DNA of 64,000 bases from Gammaproteobacteria bacterium. GTDB lineage: Bacteria > Pseudomonadota > Gammaproteobacteria > Competibacterales > Competibacteraceae. Position numbers and translations under genes: made by a program. The notes beneath the pieces are model-generated. The model had not been told where the DNA came from, did not search any database, and saw only the letters and a program-made list of their open reading frames with translations. The stretch is taken from the NCBI GenBank assembly GCA_024235095.1, contig JACKNC010000001.1, positions 1,401,501 through 1,465,500 on the forward strand, written 5' to 3'. Position 1 is the first letter of the stretch. Every line of letters begins with the position of its first letter. This document shows, in pieces, positions 26,650 through 35,601 of this stretch.

Positions 26650-27054
26650 TCAAGGTTTGGCGCTCAGCAGTTGAATCACTTGTTCGCTGATACTCGCAAG
26701 CCGATTATCTTTCTGGTAGAACACATACACGGCTTGTCTGCGCGTTGCATCGAACTGCTGGTAAAGCGCATAAGTGCCCGGCAAGGTTTCGCGCAGCGCT
26801 TGTTCAAACTCTGTTTGATCCAGGCTGGGCGCCAATCGGTCTGCATAGATCTCCCCTGGCTTGGTCACAGGCGTTGCGGGTAGACTGGATGAGGTCTGAT
26901 CAATGGTTAATGTGGCGGCCTGGCGTTTCGCTTCTTCTTCGATTTCACGCAGGTAGCCATCATTTGCGCCAAGCAGGAGAGGGATAGCCAACAACAACAG
27001 ACTGGCCCACCCAGGATGAGCAATATCTTCTGAAAGAGGATTGAGTAACGACAT
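26650..27054 (-). CDS. Uncharacterised small protein with one hydrophobic segment
   Basis: About 134 residues from ATG 27054. A hydrophobic stretch WASLLLLAIPLLLG near the N-terminus could be a signal or anchor; the rest is soluble, with an acidic helix YLREIEEEAKRQAATL and a C-terminal ALYQQFDATRRQAVYVFYQKDNRLASISEQVIQLL. No known domain. It lies between yggS and proC in the same direction, where most gammaproteobacteria have nothing. The start is uncertain: an in-frame start at 27117 is possible. Confidence 0.5.
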   Translation of the reverse strand: MSLLNPLSEDIAHPGWASLLLLAIPLLLGANDGYLREIEEEAKRQAATLTIDQTSSSLPATPVTKPGEIYADRLAPSLDQTEFEQALRETLPGTYALYQQFDATRRQAVYVFYQKDNRLASISEQVIQLLSAKP

Positions 27055-27147
27055 GTTGGTGGGTTTCTCAGAATGCACAACGGCCTTGGGTGGTTGCCCG
27101 GCTGAATTGAAAAGCAAACCTTAGTAGCATACTGCAAAGCGACATTA

Positions 27148-27837
27148 TCAGGCGCGTGGTCCGAATAGGGCGGCGCCAACTCGCACCAGAGTCGCGCCTT
27201 CGGCAATCGCAGCTTCCAAATCATCGGACATGCCCATGGACAGGGTATCCAGCGCCAGTCCGTCGTCGGCATTCAAACGGTCCCGCAGTTCTCGCAACCG
27301 GGCGAACGGTTGGCGCTGGCGGTCAAAATCGCTAGCGGGGGCGGGAATCGCCATCAAACCGCGTAATCGTAATCGCGGCAGCGCGGCGATCGTCCGGGCA
27401 GCCTCGGCAACCGCGCTCGGGTCCAGACCGTGTTTGCTGGGTTCCTGATCAAGATTGACTTCCAGGCAAATGTTCAGCGGCGGCAGCTCGTCTGGCCGCT
27501 GTGCATTCAAGCGCTCGGCGATTTTCAGCCGGTCTACGCTGTGGACCCAGGCGAAGTGCTCGGCGATGCCCCGGGTTTTGTTGGTCTGAATCGGCCCGAT
27601 AAAATGCCATTCCAAATCCAGCGCCTTCAGTCCGGCCATTTTATCCAGCGCTTCCTGAAGGTAGTTTTCCCCAAAACGACGTTGACCGATAGCGGCCAGG
27701 GCGGCGATCGCGGTAGCCGGCTGGGTCTTGCTGGCCGCTAACAACTGTACCGAATCCACCGGCCGCTGGAAGCGCCGTTCGGCGTCGCGGATCCGGGTCA
27801 GCACGGTTTGCTGGCGCGTGGCGAAATCAATACTCAT
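27148..27837 (-). CDS. yggS: PLP homeostasis protein YggS
   Basis: About 229 residues, single-domain TIM-barrel PLP-binding protein (PLPBP/PROSC). The Lys that binds PLP is in LLAASKTQ; FGENYLQEA, EWHFIGPIQTNKTR, SMGMSDDLEAAIAEGATLVRVGAALFG complete the signature. It buffers pyridoxal phosphate and affects amino-acid pools; no catalysis is known. ATG 27837 follows AGGAG at eight bases. Divergent from pilT, as in many relatives. Confidence 0.95.
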   Translation of the reverse strand: MSIDFATRQQTVLTRIRDAERRFQRPVDSVQLLAASKTQPATAIAALAAIGQRRFGENYLQEALDKMAGLKALDLEWHFIGPIQTNKTRGIAEHFAWVHSVDRLKIAERLNAQRPDELPPLNICLEVNLDQEPSKHGLDPSAVAEAARTIAALPRLRLRGLMAIPAPASDFDRQRQPFARLRELRDRLNADDGLALDTLSMGMSDDLEAAIAEGATLVRVGAALFGPRA

Positions 27838-27965
27838 GGTCAATGCTCCTGATCGATGGCGGTGCAGCGATCATGGTTTTGCACGATATACTATTGGAAA
27901 GCCAGCTTAGCAGAACTGCCCGCTATCGGGTGCTTTCTCTTTCTTCCCTTGCTAGAGCAACCGCT

Positions 27966-29012
27966 ATGAATCTCGACGAACTATTGACTTTTTCCGTACA
28001 GAATAATGCTTCGGATCTGCATTTGTCGGCGGGTTTACCGCCAATGATCCGGGTGGATGGCGATGTGCGCCGCATCAATGTTCCTCCGCTGGATCACAAA
28101 CAGGTGCATGGACTGATCTATGACATCATGAACGACAAGCAGCGTAAGGACTACGACGAATTTCTCGAATGCGACTTCTCGTTTGAAATCCCTAAATTGG
28201 CCCGGTTCCGCGTCAACGCCTTCAATCAGGATCGCGGCGCGGCGGGCGTGTTTCGCACCATTCCCACGGTCATCAAAAGCCTCGAAGAACTGGGTTGCCC
28301 ACCGGTATTTCGGGATCTCATCGCCGTCCCGCGCGGTTTGATTCTAGTCACCGGTCCCACCGGTTCGGGCAAGTCGACCACTTTGGCGGCGATGATTAAT
28401 CACATTAATCAAAATGAATACGGCCATATATTGACTATTGAAGATCCCATTGAATTCGTCCATCAAAGCCAGCGTTGCCTGGTGAACCAACGCGAAGTTC
28501 ATCGTGACACCCTGGGCTTTAGCGAGGCGTTACGCTCGGCGTTGCGTGAAGACCCGGACATCATTCTGGTTGGCGAAATGCGCGACCGGGAAACCATCAG
28601 TCTGGCGCTGACTGCTTCCGAGACCGGACACCTGGTGTTTGGCACCTTGCACACCAGTTCCGCGCCCAAGACCATCGATCGTATTATCGACGTGTTCCCC
28701 GCCGGTGAAAAGCCGATGGTGCGCTCGATGCTGTCGGAATCACTACGGGCGGTAATTTCCCAGGCGCTGCTTAAGAAAAAAGGCGGTGGACGGATGGCCG
28801 TGCATGAAATCATGGTCGGCGTTCCCGCTATCCGCAACCTAATTCGCGAGGATAAGGTGGCGCAAATGTACTCATCGATTCAAACCGGCGCTGCTTTTGG
28901 CATGCAGACGCTTGATCAGGGGTTGCTGGAATTGGTTAAGAAAGGCACGGTGACCCGTGAAGAAGCGATAACCTATGCCCAGAACAAGGCGTCGTTCAAG
29001 CAGCAGATGTGA
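27966..29012 (+). CDS. pilT: Type IV pilus retraction ATPase
   Basis: About 348 residues. Secretion-ATPase fold: Walker A GPTGSGKS, Asp box TIEDPIEF, Walker B in DIILVGEMRDRETI, His box TGHLVFGTLHTSSA, and the PilT-specific AIRNLIREDK motif near the C-terminus, needed for retraction. It powers pilus disassembly for twitching, adhesion and DNA uptake. The frame is open upstream, but MNLDELLTFSVQNNASDLHLSAG from ATG 27966 is the family N-terminus. pilU, usually next, is absent; a Uma2-type gene follows. Confidence 0.96.
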   Translation: MNLDELLTFSVQNNASDLHLSAGLPPMIRVDGDVRRINVPPLDHKQVHGLIYDIMNDKQRKDYDEFLECDFSFEIPKLARFRVNAFNQDRGAAGVFRTIPTVIKSLEELGCPPVFRDLIAVPRGLILVTGPTGSGKSTTLAAMINHINQNEYGHILTIEDPIEFVHQSQRCLVNQREVHRDTLGFSEALRSALREDPDIILVGEMRDRETISLALTASETGHLVFGTLHTSSAPKTIDRIIDVFPAGEKPMVRSMLSESLRAVISQALLKKKGGGRMAVHEIMVGVPAIRNLIREDKVAQMYSSIQTGAAFGMQTLDQGLLELVKKGTVTREEAITYAQNKASFKQQM

Positions 29013-29081
29013 CGAATTCAGGGGATAGGGAGATAGAGTTATTAACCATGTTTCCCTGTCCCGCTCTTCACGAGGAGGCTA

Positions 29082-29642
29082 ATGATGGCTGAAGTTCTGG
29101 CGCCGATCCATCGATGGACCCGGCAACAATACGACGACATGGTGCTACACGACATTCTTCGACCGGAAGAGCGGGTGGAATTGATTGAGGGAGTGATCTT
29201 TGATATGTCGCCGCAAAAAAGTTTTCATGCAACCGCCATCTCTTTGATAGAAGAAATACTAAGAAGCGTTTTCAGGAGCGGCTATATCGTTCGCACTCAG
29301 ATGCCCTTAGCGCTTGATGAACACTCCGAACCAGAGCCGGATGTCGCGGTGGTTCCTGGCCAGGCGCGGGATTACACTCATGCCCATCCGACAAAGGCGG
29401 CGCTGGTCGTCGAAGTGGCCGACACGACATTACGGTTGGATCGTAAAATCAAGCAGGCCGTCTATGCTCGCAACGACATTGCCGAATACTGGATCGTTAA
29501 TCTTCAGGACCACTGCCTGGAGGTCTACCGGAATCCTCAGGGAGAACAGTACCAATCCCAAACGGTTCTGCAACGAGGAGAAACCCTAGCGCCGCTGACC
29601 CGACCTGATTATCGGATTGCCGTGACTGATTTGTTGCCGTAG
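29082..29642 (+). CDS. Uma2-family (DUF820) endonuclease-like protein
   Basis: A 186-residue PD-(D/E)XK-fold protein. RPEERVELIEGVIFDMSP is the N-terminal family block; the active-site residues would be the Asp in SEPEPDVAVV and the Glu in AALVVEVADTT, then the C-terminal KIKQAVYARNDIAEYWIVNL helix-strand. Such genes are numerous in cyanobacteria and scattered in other groups; a DNA-cleavage role is presumed from fold only. AGGAGG precedes tandem ATG codons (29082 and 29085). It sits between pilT and the convergent pyrimidine operon and looks like an accessory insertion. Confidence 0.85.
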   Translation: MMAEVLAPIHRWTRQQYDDMVLHDILRPEERVELIEGVIFDMSPQKSFHATAISLIEEILRSVFRSGYIVRTQMPLALDEHSEPEPDVAVVPGQARDYTHAHPTKAALVVEVADTTLRLDRKIKQAVYARNDIAEYWIVNLQDHCLEVYRNPQGEQYQSQTVLQRGETLAPLTRPDYRIAVTDLLP

Positions 29643-29647
29643 CGTAT

Positions 29648-30922
29648 TCAGCTCTCGTCATAAACCACGCGCCCCTCCAGCAAGGTATGGGTGACTCGAC
29701 CTTGCAATTCCCAACCGAGGAATGGCGTGTTCCGGCCTCGGCTGTGGAGAACGTCCAATTCCACCGTCCTGTCGATCTCGGGATCAAACACGCAGACATC
29801 GGCCAGCGCCCCTACGCCCAGATGACCGCAGTCCAGCCCCAGAATCCGCGCCGGTCCCCAGGTCAACCGTTCAATGAGCGCCGGCAGGGATAACACCCCA
29901 TCCCGGACCAGCCGCAGGCTCAGCCCTAACAAAGTATCCAGCCCGGAAATACCCGGTTCGGTGTCACCAAATGGTGCTTGTTTCGCATCCGGTTCATGCG
30001 GCTGGTGGTCCGAGCAGATCGCGGTCAATACCCCACTGACTAGACCTGCACGCAATGCTTCAAGGTCACGCCGCCCGCGCAACGGCGGGCGAACATGGCA
30101 ACGGCTGTCGAAGCGCGCCAGGTCCATTTCGGTCAAATGCAGGTGGTGAACCGCGACATCGGCGGTGACCGGCAGACCTTCCGCCTGGGCGCGAGCGATC
30201 AGCTCAACCGACCGACCGCTGGACAGTCGGCCAAAGTGCGCCCGCACCCCCGAATCATGAATCAGCTCCAAATCACGGGCGATCATCCCGGTTTCCGCCG
30301 CAACCGGGATGCCGGGCAGACCCATCCGGGTTGCGACCGGCCCCTCATGCGCCAGTCCGTTCCCCAATTCAACGTCGAGCGGGGTCAAAAATACCGTCAG
30401 ATCGAATGTCGCCGCATACTCCAGCGCCCGGCGCAACACCCGGCTGTTAGCGACTGGACGTCCGCCATCGCTGACGCCGACGCAACCGGCTTCCCGCAAC
30501 GCCGCCATTTCCGCCAGACGCTCGCCGAGCAGACGGTAGGTTAAAGCGCCCATCGCTAATACACGAGCGTGACCAGCGAATTTGGCGCGGCGGCGAATCC
30601 ATTCCACCACTGCTGGTTCGTCGACCACTGGTTCGGTGTCGGGTGGACAGACCAGGGTCGTAATGCCGCCTGCCGCCGCCGCCCAGGTTTCACTGGCAAT
30701 GGTGGCTTTCTGTTCCTGGCCGGGTTCCCGCAGGCGGGCGCACAGATCGATCAGTCCGGGACAAACGATGCAGTTGCGAGCATCGATAACCCGTTCCGGG
30801 ATGAAGCTCGCGGGCGGCTCGCCAAGGCTGGCAATCCGGCCATCGGCGATGTACAGGTCAGTCACTTTGTCGATCTGGTGCGCCGGGTCAATCACCCGGC
30901 CGCCTTGAATCACCGTGCGCAT
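29648..30922 (-). CDS. pyrX: Inactive dihydroorotase-like subunit of aspartate transcarbamoylase
   Basis: About 424 residues with the amidohydrolase plan of dihydroorotase (ARNCIVCPGLIDL near residue 50; IPVAAETGMIARDLELIHDSG; VTADVAVHHLHLTE; AICSDHQPHEPDAKQAPFGDTEPGISGLDTLL). The metal-binding His-x-His is missing: the usual GLIDLHVHLREPG reads GLIDLCARLREPG. This is the hallmark of PyrC'/PyrX, a non-catalytic partner that holds PyrB in the dodecameric enzyme, as in Pseudomonas. Its ATG overlaps the pyrB stop (TGATG). The real dihydroorotase must be elsewhere. The frame extends upstream through pyrB, but only as a shadow. Confidence 0.92.
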   Translation of the reverse strand: MRTVIQGGRVIDPAHQIDKVTDLYIADGRIASLGEPPASFIPERVIDARNCIVCPGLIDLCARLREPGQEQKATIASETWAAAAGGITTLVCPPDTEPVVDEPAVVEWIRRRAKFAGHARVLAMGALTYRLLGERLAEMAALREAGCVGVSDGGRPVANSRVLRRALEYAATFDLTVFLTPLDVELGNGLAHEGPVATRMGLPGIPVAAETGMIARDLELIHDSGVRAHFGRLSSGRSVELIARAQAEGLPVTADVAVHHLHLTEMDLARFDSRCHVRPPLRGRRDLEALRAGLVSGVLTAICSDHQPHEPDAKQAPFGDTEPGISGLDTLLGLSLRLVRDGVLSLPALIERLTWGPARILGLDCGHLGVGALADVCVFDPEIDRTVELDVLHSRGRNTPFLGWELQGRVTHTLLEGRVVYDES

Positions 30923-31898
30923 CAGGCGTCCTCTCCGCTCGCTTGGGCGTGATGACCGAGTGTGATGGACATGATCGCCATGCGCACTGCAATACCATTG
31001 GTCACCTGCTCCAGAATCACTGAATGCGGTCCGTCGGCCACGCGGGAGTCGATTTCCACACCGCGATTGATCGGGCCAGGATGCATGACAATGGCGTCCG
31101 GTTTGGCCAGCGCCAGCCGCTCCTCGGTCAGCCCGTATTGCTGGAAAAATTCTTGTTCGCTGGGCAGCAGCGCGCCTTCCATACGCTCCCGTTGCAGGCG
31201 CAGCATCACGACAACATCCACATCGCGCAGACCTTCCGGCAAGCGGTAAAAGACCTGTACGCCCAGATCCTCCACGCGGGTCGGCAGCAGAGTCCGGGGC
31301 GCAATGACGCGGATTTCGCCCGCGCCCAGAATGCTCAGGGCATGAATCAACGAGCGCGCCACCCGCGAGTGCAGAATGTCGCCGACAATGGCGATGCGCA
31401 GGTTGGGAAAATCCGGTTTGTGGCGGCGAATGGTGAACACATCGAGCATGGCCTGCGTCGGGTGGGCGTGGCGACCGTCGCCGGCGTTGAGAACCGCGAT
31501 ATGCGGCTTGACATGGCGGGCCATGAATTCCGCCGCGCCGCTCTGGGAATGGCGCATGACGAACATGTCGCATTGCATAGCTTCAATATTGCGCAAGGTA
31601 TCCAGCAGGCTTTCGCCTTTGACCGCCGATGAGGTAGCGATGTTGAGATTGAGTACATCGGCGGACAACCGCTTGGCGGCCAGTTCAAAGGTGGTGCGGG
31701 TGCGAGTGCTGGCCTCGAAGAACAGATTGACCACGGTTTTGCCGTGCAGCGTGGGCAATTTCTTGACCCGACGCTCGGCGACGCCGCGCAATGACTCCGC
31801 GGTATCGAGAATGTCGGTGAGATGGCGGTGGGTCAGTCCCTCGATGGTCAGAAAATGCAGGAGGCGACCCTGGGCGTCCAGTTGAATCGGCGTGGCGC

Positions 31899-31902
<4 letters not shown>
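30922..31902 (-). CDS. pyrB: Aspartate carbamoyltransferase catalytic subunit
   Basis: A 326-residue enzyme joining carbamoyl phosphate and aspartate, the first committed step of pyrimidine synthesis. Carbamoyl-phosphate loop FFEASTRTRTTFE, then NAGDGRHAHPTQAMLD and the HPGPINRGVEI block. It follows pyrR with a 4-bp overlap and is coupled to pyrX, so it belongs to the class that assembles with the PyrX dummy subunit rather than with PyrI. Confidence 0.97.
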
Positions 31903-32377
<475 letters not shown>

Positions 32378-32399
<22 letters not shown>

Positions 32400-32857
32400 G
32401 GGGCAAGGCTCCGTCGGTGGTTGAACCAGCTTTCCAGAATCACTGCCGCTGCCTGGGCGTCCAGGGCGCTTGCATTTGCCCGGCGGCGGCCTGGCTTGGA
32501 AGAACGCTGCCCAGCTTCCCAGGAGGAAAGCCGTTCGTCGATCGTAGCGACCGGCAAATGAAACCGCCCTTGTAACTGGCGGCTGAAACGCAAGGCGGCT
32601 TCGGTGATGACATTCGCTGTTTCATCGGCATGGCGCGGCGCCCCGACCACCAGCAGATCCGGGCGCCATTCGGCGATCAATCGGGCGATGGCGTCCCAGT
32701 CGGGACGTTGCTGGCGGGTGGGCAGGATACACAGGGGGCGGGCTGAACCGGTAATGGCGTCGCCTACAGCGACCCCGATCCGTAACCGGCCAAAATCGAA
32801 ACCCAGCGCCAGCGGTCCAGGCGTCGAAACGGCGGAGTTTTCAGGCATGACCCGCAT
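32378..32857 (-). CDS. ruvX: Putative pre-16S rRNA nuclease / Holliday junction resolvase RuvX
   Basis: A 159-residue YqgF-family RNase H-fold protein: GFDFGRLRIGVAVGD at the first catalytic Asp, LLVVGAPRHADE, TIDERLSSWEA, and a C-terminal LDAQAAAVILESW. It trims the 5' end of 16S rRNA in E. coli. ATG codons at 32857 and 32848 are both possible; the first overlaps the end of yqgE. The order yqgE-ruvX-pyrR-pyrB is common in gammaproteobacteria. Confidence 0.94.
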
Positions 32858-33410
32858 CAGAGGATAGTAGCGTCAGGTCGATGCCCAGTAGCGCGGCGGC
32901 GGACAGCCAGCGCTGTTCACTGGGAGTTTGGAAGATAATATCGGGGTTGGCGGCCACCGACAACCAGGCGTTTTCCACGATTTCCCGCTCCAATTGACCC
33001 GGCCCCCAGCCAGCATAGCCCAGGGCGACCAGGAGTTGTTGCGGACCCTCGCCGCAGGCCACTGCTTGTAAAATATCGCGGGAAGTGGTGATGCCAATGT
33101 CGTCGGTAACCCGCAGCGTCGCCCCCCACTGACCGACCGGGCAGTGCAGAACAAAGCCCTGTTCCGGTTGCACTGGCCCGCCGTGATAGACCGGGATCGT
33201 CGCCAGTTCGGGGCTATCGGCAGCGAGTTGCAGATGTTCCAACAACTGGGCGAGCGTCAGGTTCAATGGCCGGTTGATCACCAGACCCAATGCTCCGTTC
33301 GCATTATGTTCACTGATATAAGTCACGGTCTGAAAGAAATTGGGATCGGCCAAGGTCGGCATGGCGATCAGGAACTGATGGGTCAGATAGGTCGGCTCGA
33401 TCATGGACAT
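32841..33410 (-). CDS. yqgE: YqgE/AlgH family protein
   Basis: A 189-residue DUF179 protein: LTHQFLIAMPTLADPNFFQTVTYISEHNANGALGLVINRPL is the N-terminal signature, then VYHGGPVQPEQGFVLH and LVALGYAGWGPGQLEREI. Function unknown; alginate regulation was proposed in Pseudomonas. First gene of the yqgE-ruvX-pyrR-pyrB-pyrX unit; all five overlap or nearly so, indicating one transcript. Confidence 0.95.
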   Translation of the reverse strand: MSMIEPTYLTHQFLIAMPTLADPNFFQTVTYISEHNANGALGLVINRPLNLTLAQLLEHLQLAADSPELATIPVYHGGPVQPEQGFVLHCPVGQWGATLRVTDDIGITTSRDILQAVACGEGPQQLLVALGYAGWGPGQLEREIVENAWLSVAANPDIIFQTPSEQRWLSAAALLGIDLTLLSSDAGHA

Positions 33411-33443
33411 GGTATCGACATTCGGTGGCCGCTCAATCGATCC

Positions 33444-34025
33444 TTACCAGGGTATCTCATGATCGGATTCACGGGCCAAGGCGCACATGGCGGCGTGGTC
33501 AGTTAACGGACGCGCATAATGGGCGTACGCAAAGGGGATATCGTCGTCGAACCCGTCGTTGTCCGGCCCCCCTTGCGGTGGAGATGAAGGCCGGGTCGCT
33601 GGTGCGGGTGTGGGTGATCGTGGTGCAGACGCATAATTATCTCCCGGACCTTCGGAGGCAAATGGGGCGCTGCCACCGGCATGATCGCCTTTTCTATCCA
33701 GCATCTTCATATCATTAACAACAATTTCCGTTGTGTAGCGATCCTGTCCGGTGTTCTTGTCCTGCCATTTGCGGGTTTGCAGACGACCTTCCACGAAAAT
33801 CAAAGAACCTTTGCGTAGGTATTGGCCAGCGATTTCGGCCAGAGGACTAAAGAACACCAGATTATGCCATTCCGTGCGCTCCTGTTTTTCGCCGGTGTTC
33901 CGGTCTTTCCAGGTCTCGCTGGTCGCCATGCTCACATTGGTGACCGCCTTGCCGCTAGGCATATAACGCACTTCGGGGTCCTTACCCAAGTGACCAATCA
34001 GAATGGCTTTATTGATGCTGGCCAT
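33444..34025 (-). CDS. ssb: Single-stranded DNA-binding protein with C-terminal extension
   Basis: A 193-residue protein. Residues 1-110 are the OB fold (SINKAILIGHLGKDPEVRYMPSGKAVTNVSMATSETWKD, TEWHNLVFFSPLAEIAGQYLRKG). A Gly/Pro/Ser linker leads to the acidic tip DDDIPF, which in E. coli is the extreme C-terminus and docks partners through its terminal Phe. Here 28 residues follow the tip, ending ESDHEIPW, so the usual free Phe is not terminal. The gene is the 3' member after an MFS carrier gene. Confidence 0.95.
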   Translation of the reverse strand: MASINKAILIGHLGKDPEVRYMPSGKAVTNVSMATSETWKDRNTGEKQERTEWHNLVFFSPLAEIAGQYLRKGSLIFVEGRLQTRKWQDKNTGQDRYTTEIVVNDMKMLDRKGDHAGGSAPFASEGPGDNYASAPRSPTPAPATRPSSPPQGGPDNDGFDDDIPFAYAHYARPLTDHAAMCALARESDHEIPW

Positions 34026-34106
34026 ATTGTCTTACTCCTTAGAATAACTCTTGGATCGATTTTGGAATGAGCGGGAAATGGGTTTGAGTATGTCACGACT
34101 CACGGG

Positions 34107-35504
34107 TTACAAGCCAGGTTGGGCATTGGCCATCGTTAATTCCCGCAGCGCCGCCTCGTCCAGGATGCGCCGGTCTACTTTGAGGTAAGCCACACCCTCG
34201 GCGGCGATAACGACTGCTTCGGCTACGCCTGGCACCTGGCTTAAACGCGCCGCCAAATGCCGGGCTTCCACCTCGTCGCAAGCGCCGATATTGAGCAGGC
34301 GGTTGCTTAAATGACGCGGGTTGTCCATCGTCCAAGCTACCAACAACCAACTCAGCGCGCCGAGCGCAGCAAAGGCGAACACTCCTTGAAGTCCGAATCG
34401 TCCATGTAAAATACCGCCCAGCGCGCCGCCCGTAAAAGCGCCCAGAAACTGACTGCTGGAATAAATCCCCATCGCTGTACCCTTGGCGTCAGAAGGCGCC
34501 ATTCTGGCGATTAATGAAGGAAGCGTCGCTTCCAGCAGGTTGAATGAGGTGAAAAACGCTATCAGCAGCAAGCCGATGTCCAGTACCGTGTCGCGCCAGG
34601 CCAACAACCCGAATTCGGTGAGCGCCAAGGTCAGGATCGCGCCTAGAAACACCGGTTTCAACCCGCGCTGCTTACCGGCGATGATGACAAACGGCGCCAT
34701 CGCCACGATTGACAGAATCAACGCCGGCAGATAGACGCGCCAGTGCTGTTCGCTGGCCAGACCGGCATCGCGCAAGGCCAACGGGGTTGCCACAAAAGTG
34801 GCGGTCAGCAACAGGTGCAGGGTAAAGATGCCAAAGTCAAGTCGCAAGAGTTGCCCATCGCTGAGCACGCGCCCGAACTGGGAGGCGACCGGTTCGGCAT
34901 CGCGGTGAATGCGGCTGACCACGGGATCAGGCACCCGAAACCGCACGATAGTGATGCCCAGCAACGCCAGCACACCGGTCAGCCAGAAAATGCCGGGTAC
35001 GCCGATCCAGCCGTTTAGCGCCGGACCGAGCACCATCGAAACCGCAAAGGACAGGCCAATGGTGATGCCGATAAGCGCCATGACCTTGATCCGATGTTCC
35101 TCACGGGTCAGGTCCGCGACGAGCGCCATCGCCGCCGCCGATACGGCGCCGCCACCTTGCAAGGCGCGGCCCAGAATCACGCCCCAGATGGAGCCGGCCA
35201 GCGCCGCGACGACACTACCCAGGGCGAAGATCAGCAAACCAAGGTAAATGATACGCTTACGGCCATAGCGGTCGGACAGGAAACCGAAGGGAATTTGGAA
35301 AATCGCCTGGCTAAAGCCATAAACGCCAATGGCTAGACCCGCCAGCGCCGGCGTATTGCCTTGCAAATGTTCGGCATACAACGCAAACACCGGCAGGATC
35401 ATGAACAGACCCAGCATCCGCAAGGAAAAGACTCCCGCCAGCCAAAACGCCGCGCGGCGTTCGCTGACGGTCATACGCTCGCCGGTTAAATCAGCCGCCT
35501 TCAT
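34107..35504 (-). CDS. MFS transporter with C-terminal YAM-like domain (YajR type)
   Basis: About 465 residues. Twelve-helix major facilitator: first helix SLRMLGLFMILPVFALYAEHL, motif A in GFLSDRYGRKRIIYLGL, VALVADLTREEHR in the first half, and MAPSDAKGTAMGIYSSSQFLGAFTGGALGG in the second. After the last helix, about 65 residues (EVEARHLAARLSQVPGVAEAVVIAAEGVAYLKVD) resemble the ferredoxin-like YAM domain of E. coli YajR. Substrate unknown; proton-driven drug export is presumed. I chose ATG 35504 with GGAGG upstream; ATG 35474 is the alternative. Upstream of ssb, same strand. Confidence 0.88.
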   Translation of the reverse strand: MKAADLTGERMTVSERRAAFWLAGVFSLRMLGLFMILPVFALYAEHLQGNTPALAGLAIGVYGFSQAIFQIPFGFLSDRYGRKRIIYLGLLIFALGSVVAALAGSIWGVILGRALQGGGAVSAAAMALVADLTREEHRIKVMALIGITIGLSFAVSMVLGPALNGWIGVPGIFWLTGVLALLGITIVRFRVPDPVVSRIHRDAEPVASQFGRVLSDGQLLRLDFGIFTLHLLLTATFVATPLALRDAGLASEQHWRVYLPALILSIVAMAPFVIIAGKQRGLKPVFLGAILTLALTEFGLLAWRDTVLDIGLLLIAFFTSFNLLEATLPSLIARMAPSDAKGTAMGIYSSSQFLGAFTGGALGGILHGRFGLQGVFAFAALGALSWLLVAWTMDNPRHLSNRLLNIGACDEVEARHLAARLSQVPGVAEAVVIAAEGVAYLKVDRRILDEAALRELTMANAQPGL

Positions 35505-35601
35505 TCTGCTTGAAGCCTCCACTCACTGTTCTGTTAAACCGTTCCAAGTTTCTACCAGTATGCCACTCTCCTCAAGCAGTTTAATCGGGTGGGATCAGTT
35601 T

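Noticed and set aside
30923..31573. Long upstream extension of the pyrX frame
   Set aside because: It is a shadow of pyrB; composition is Arg/Pro-rich and the family start is at 30922.
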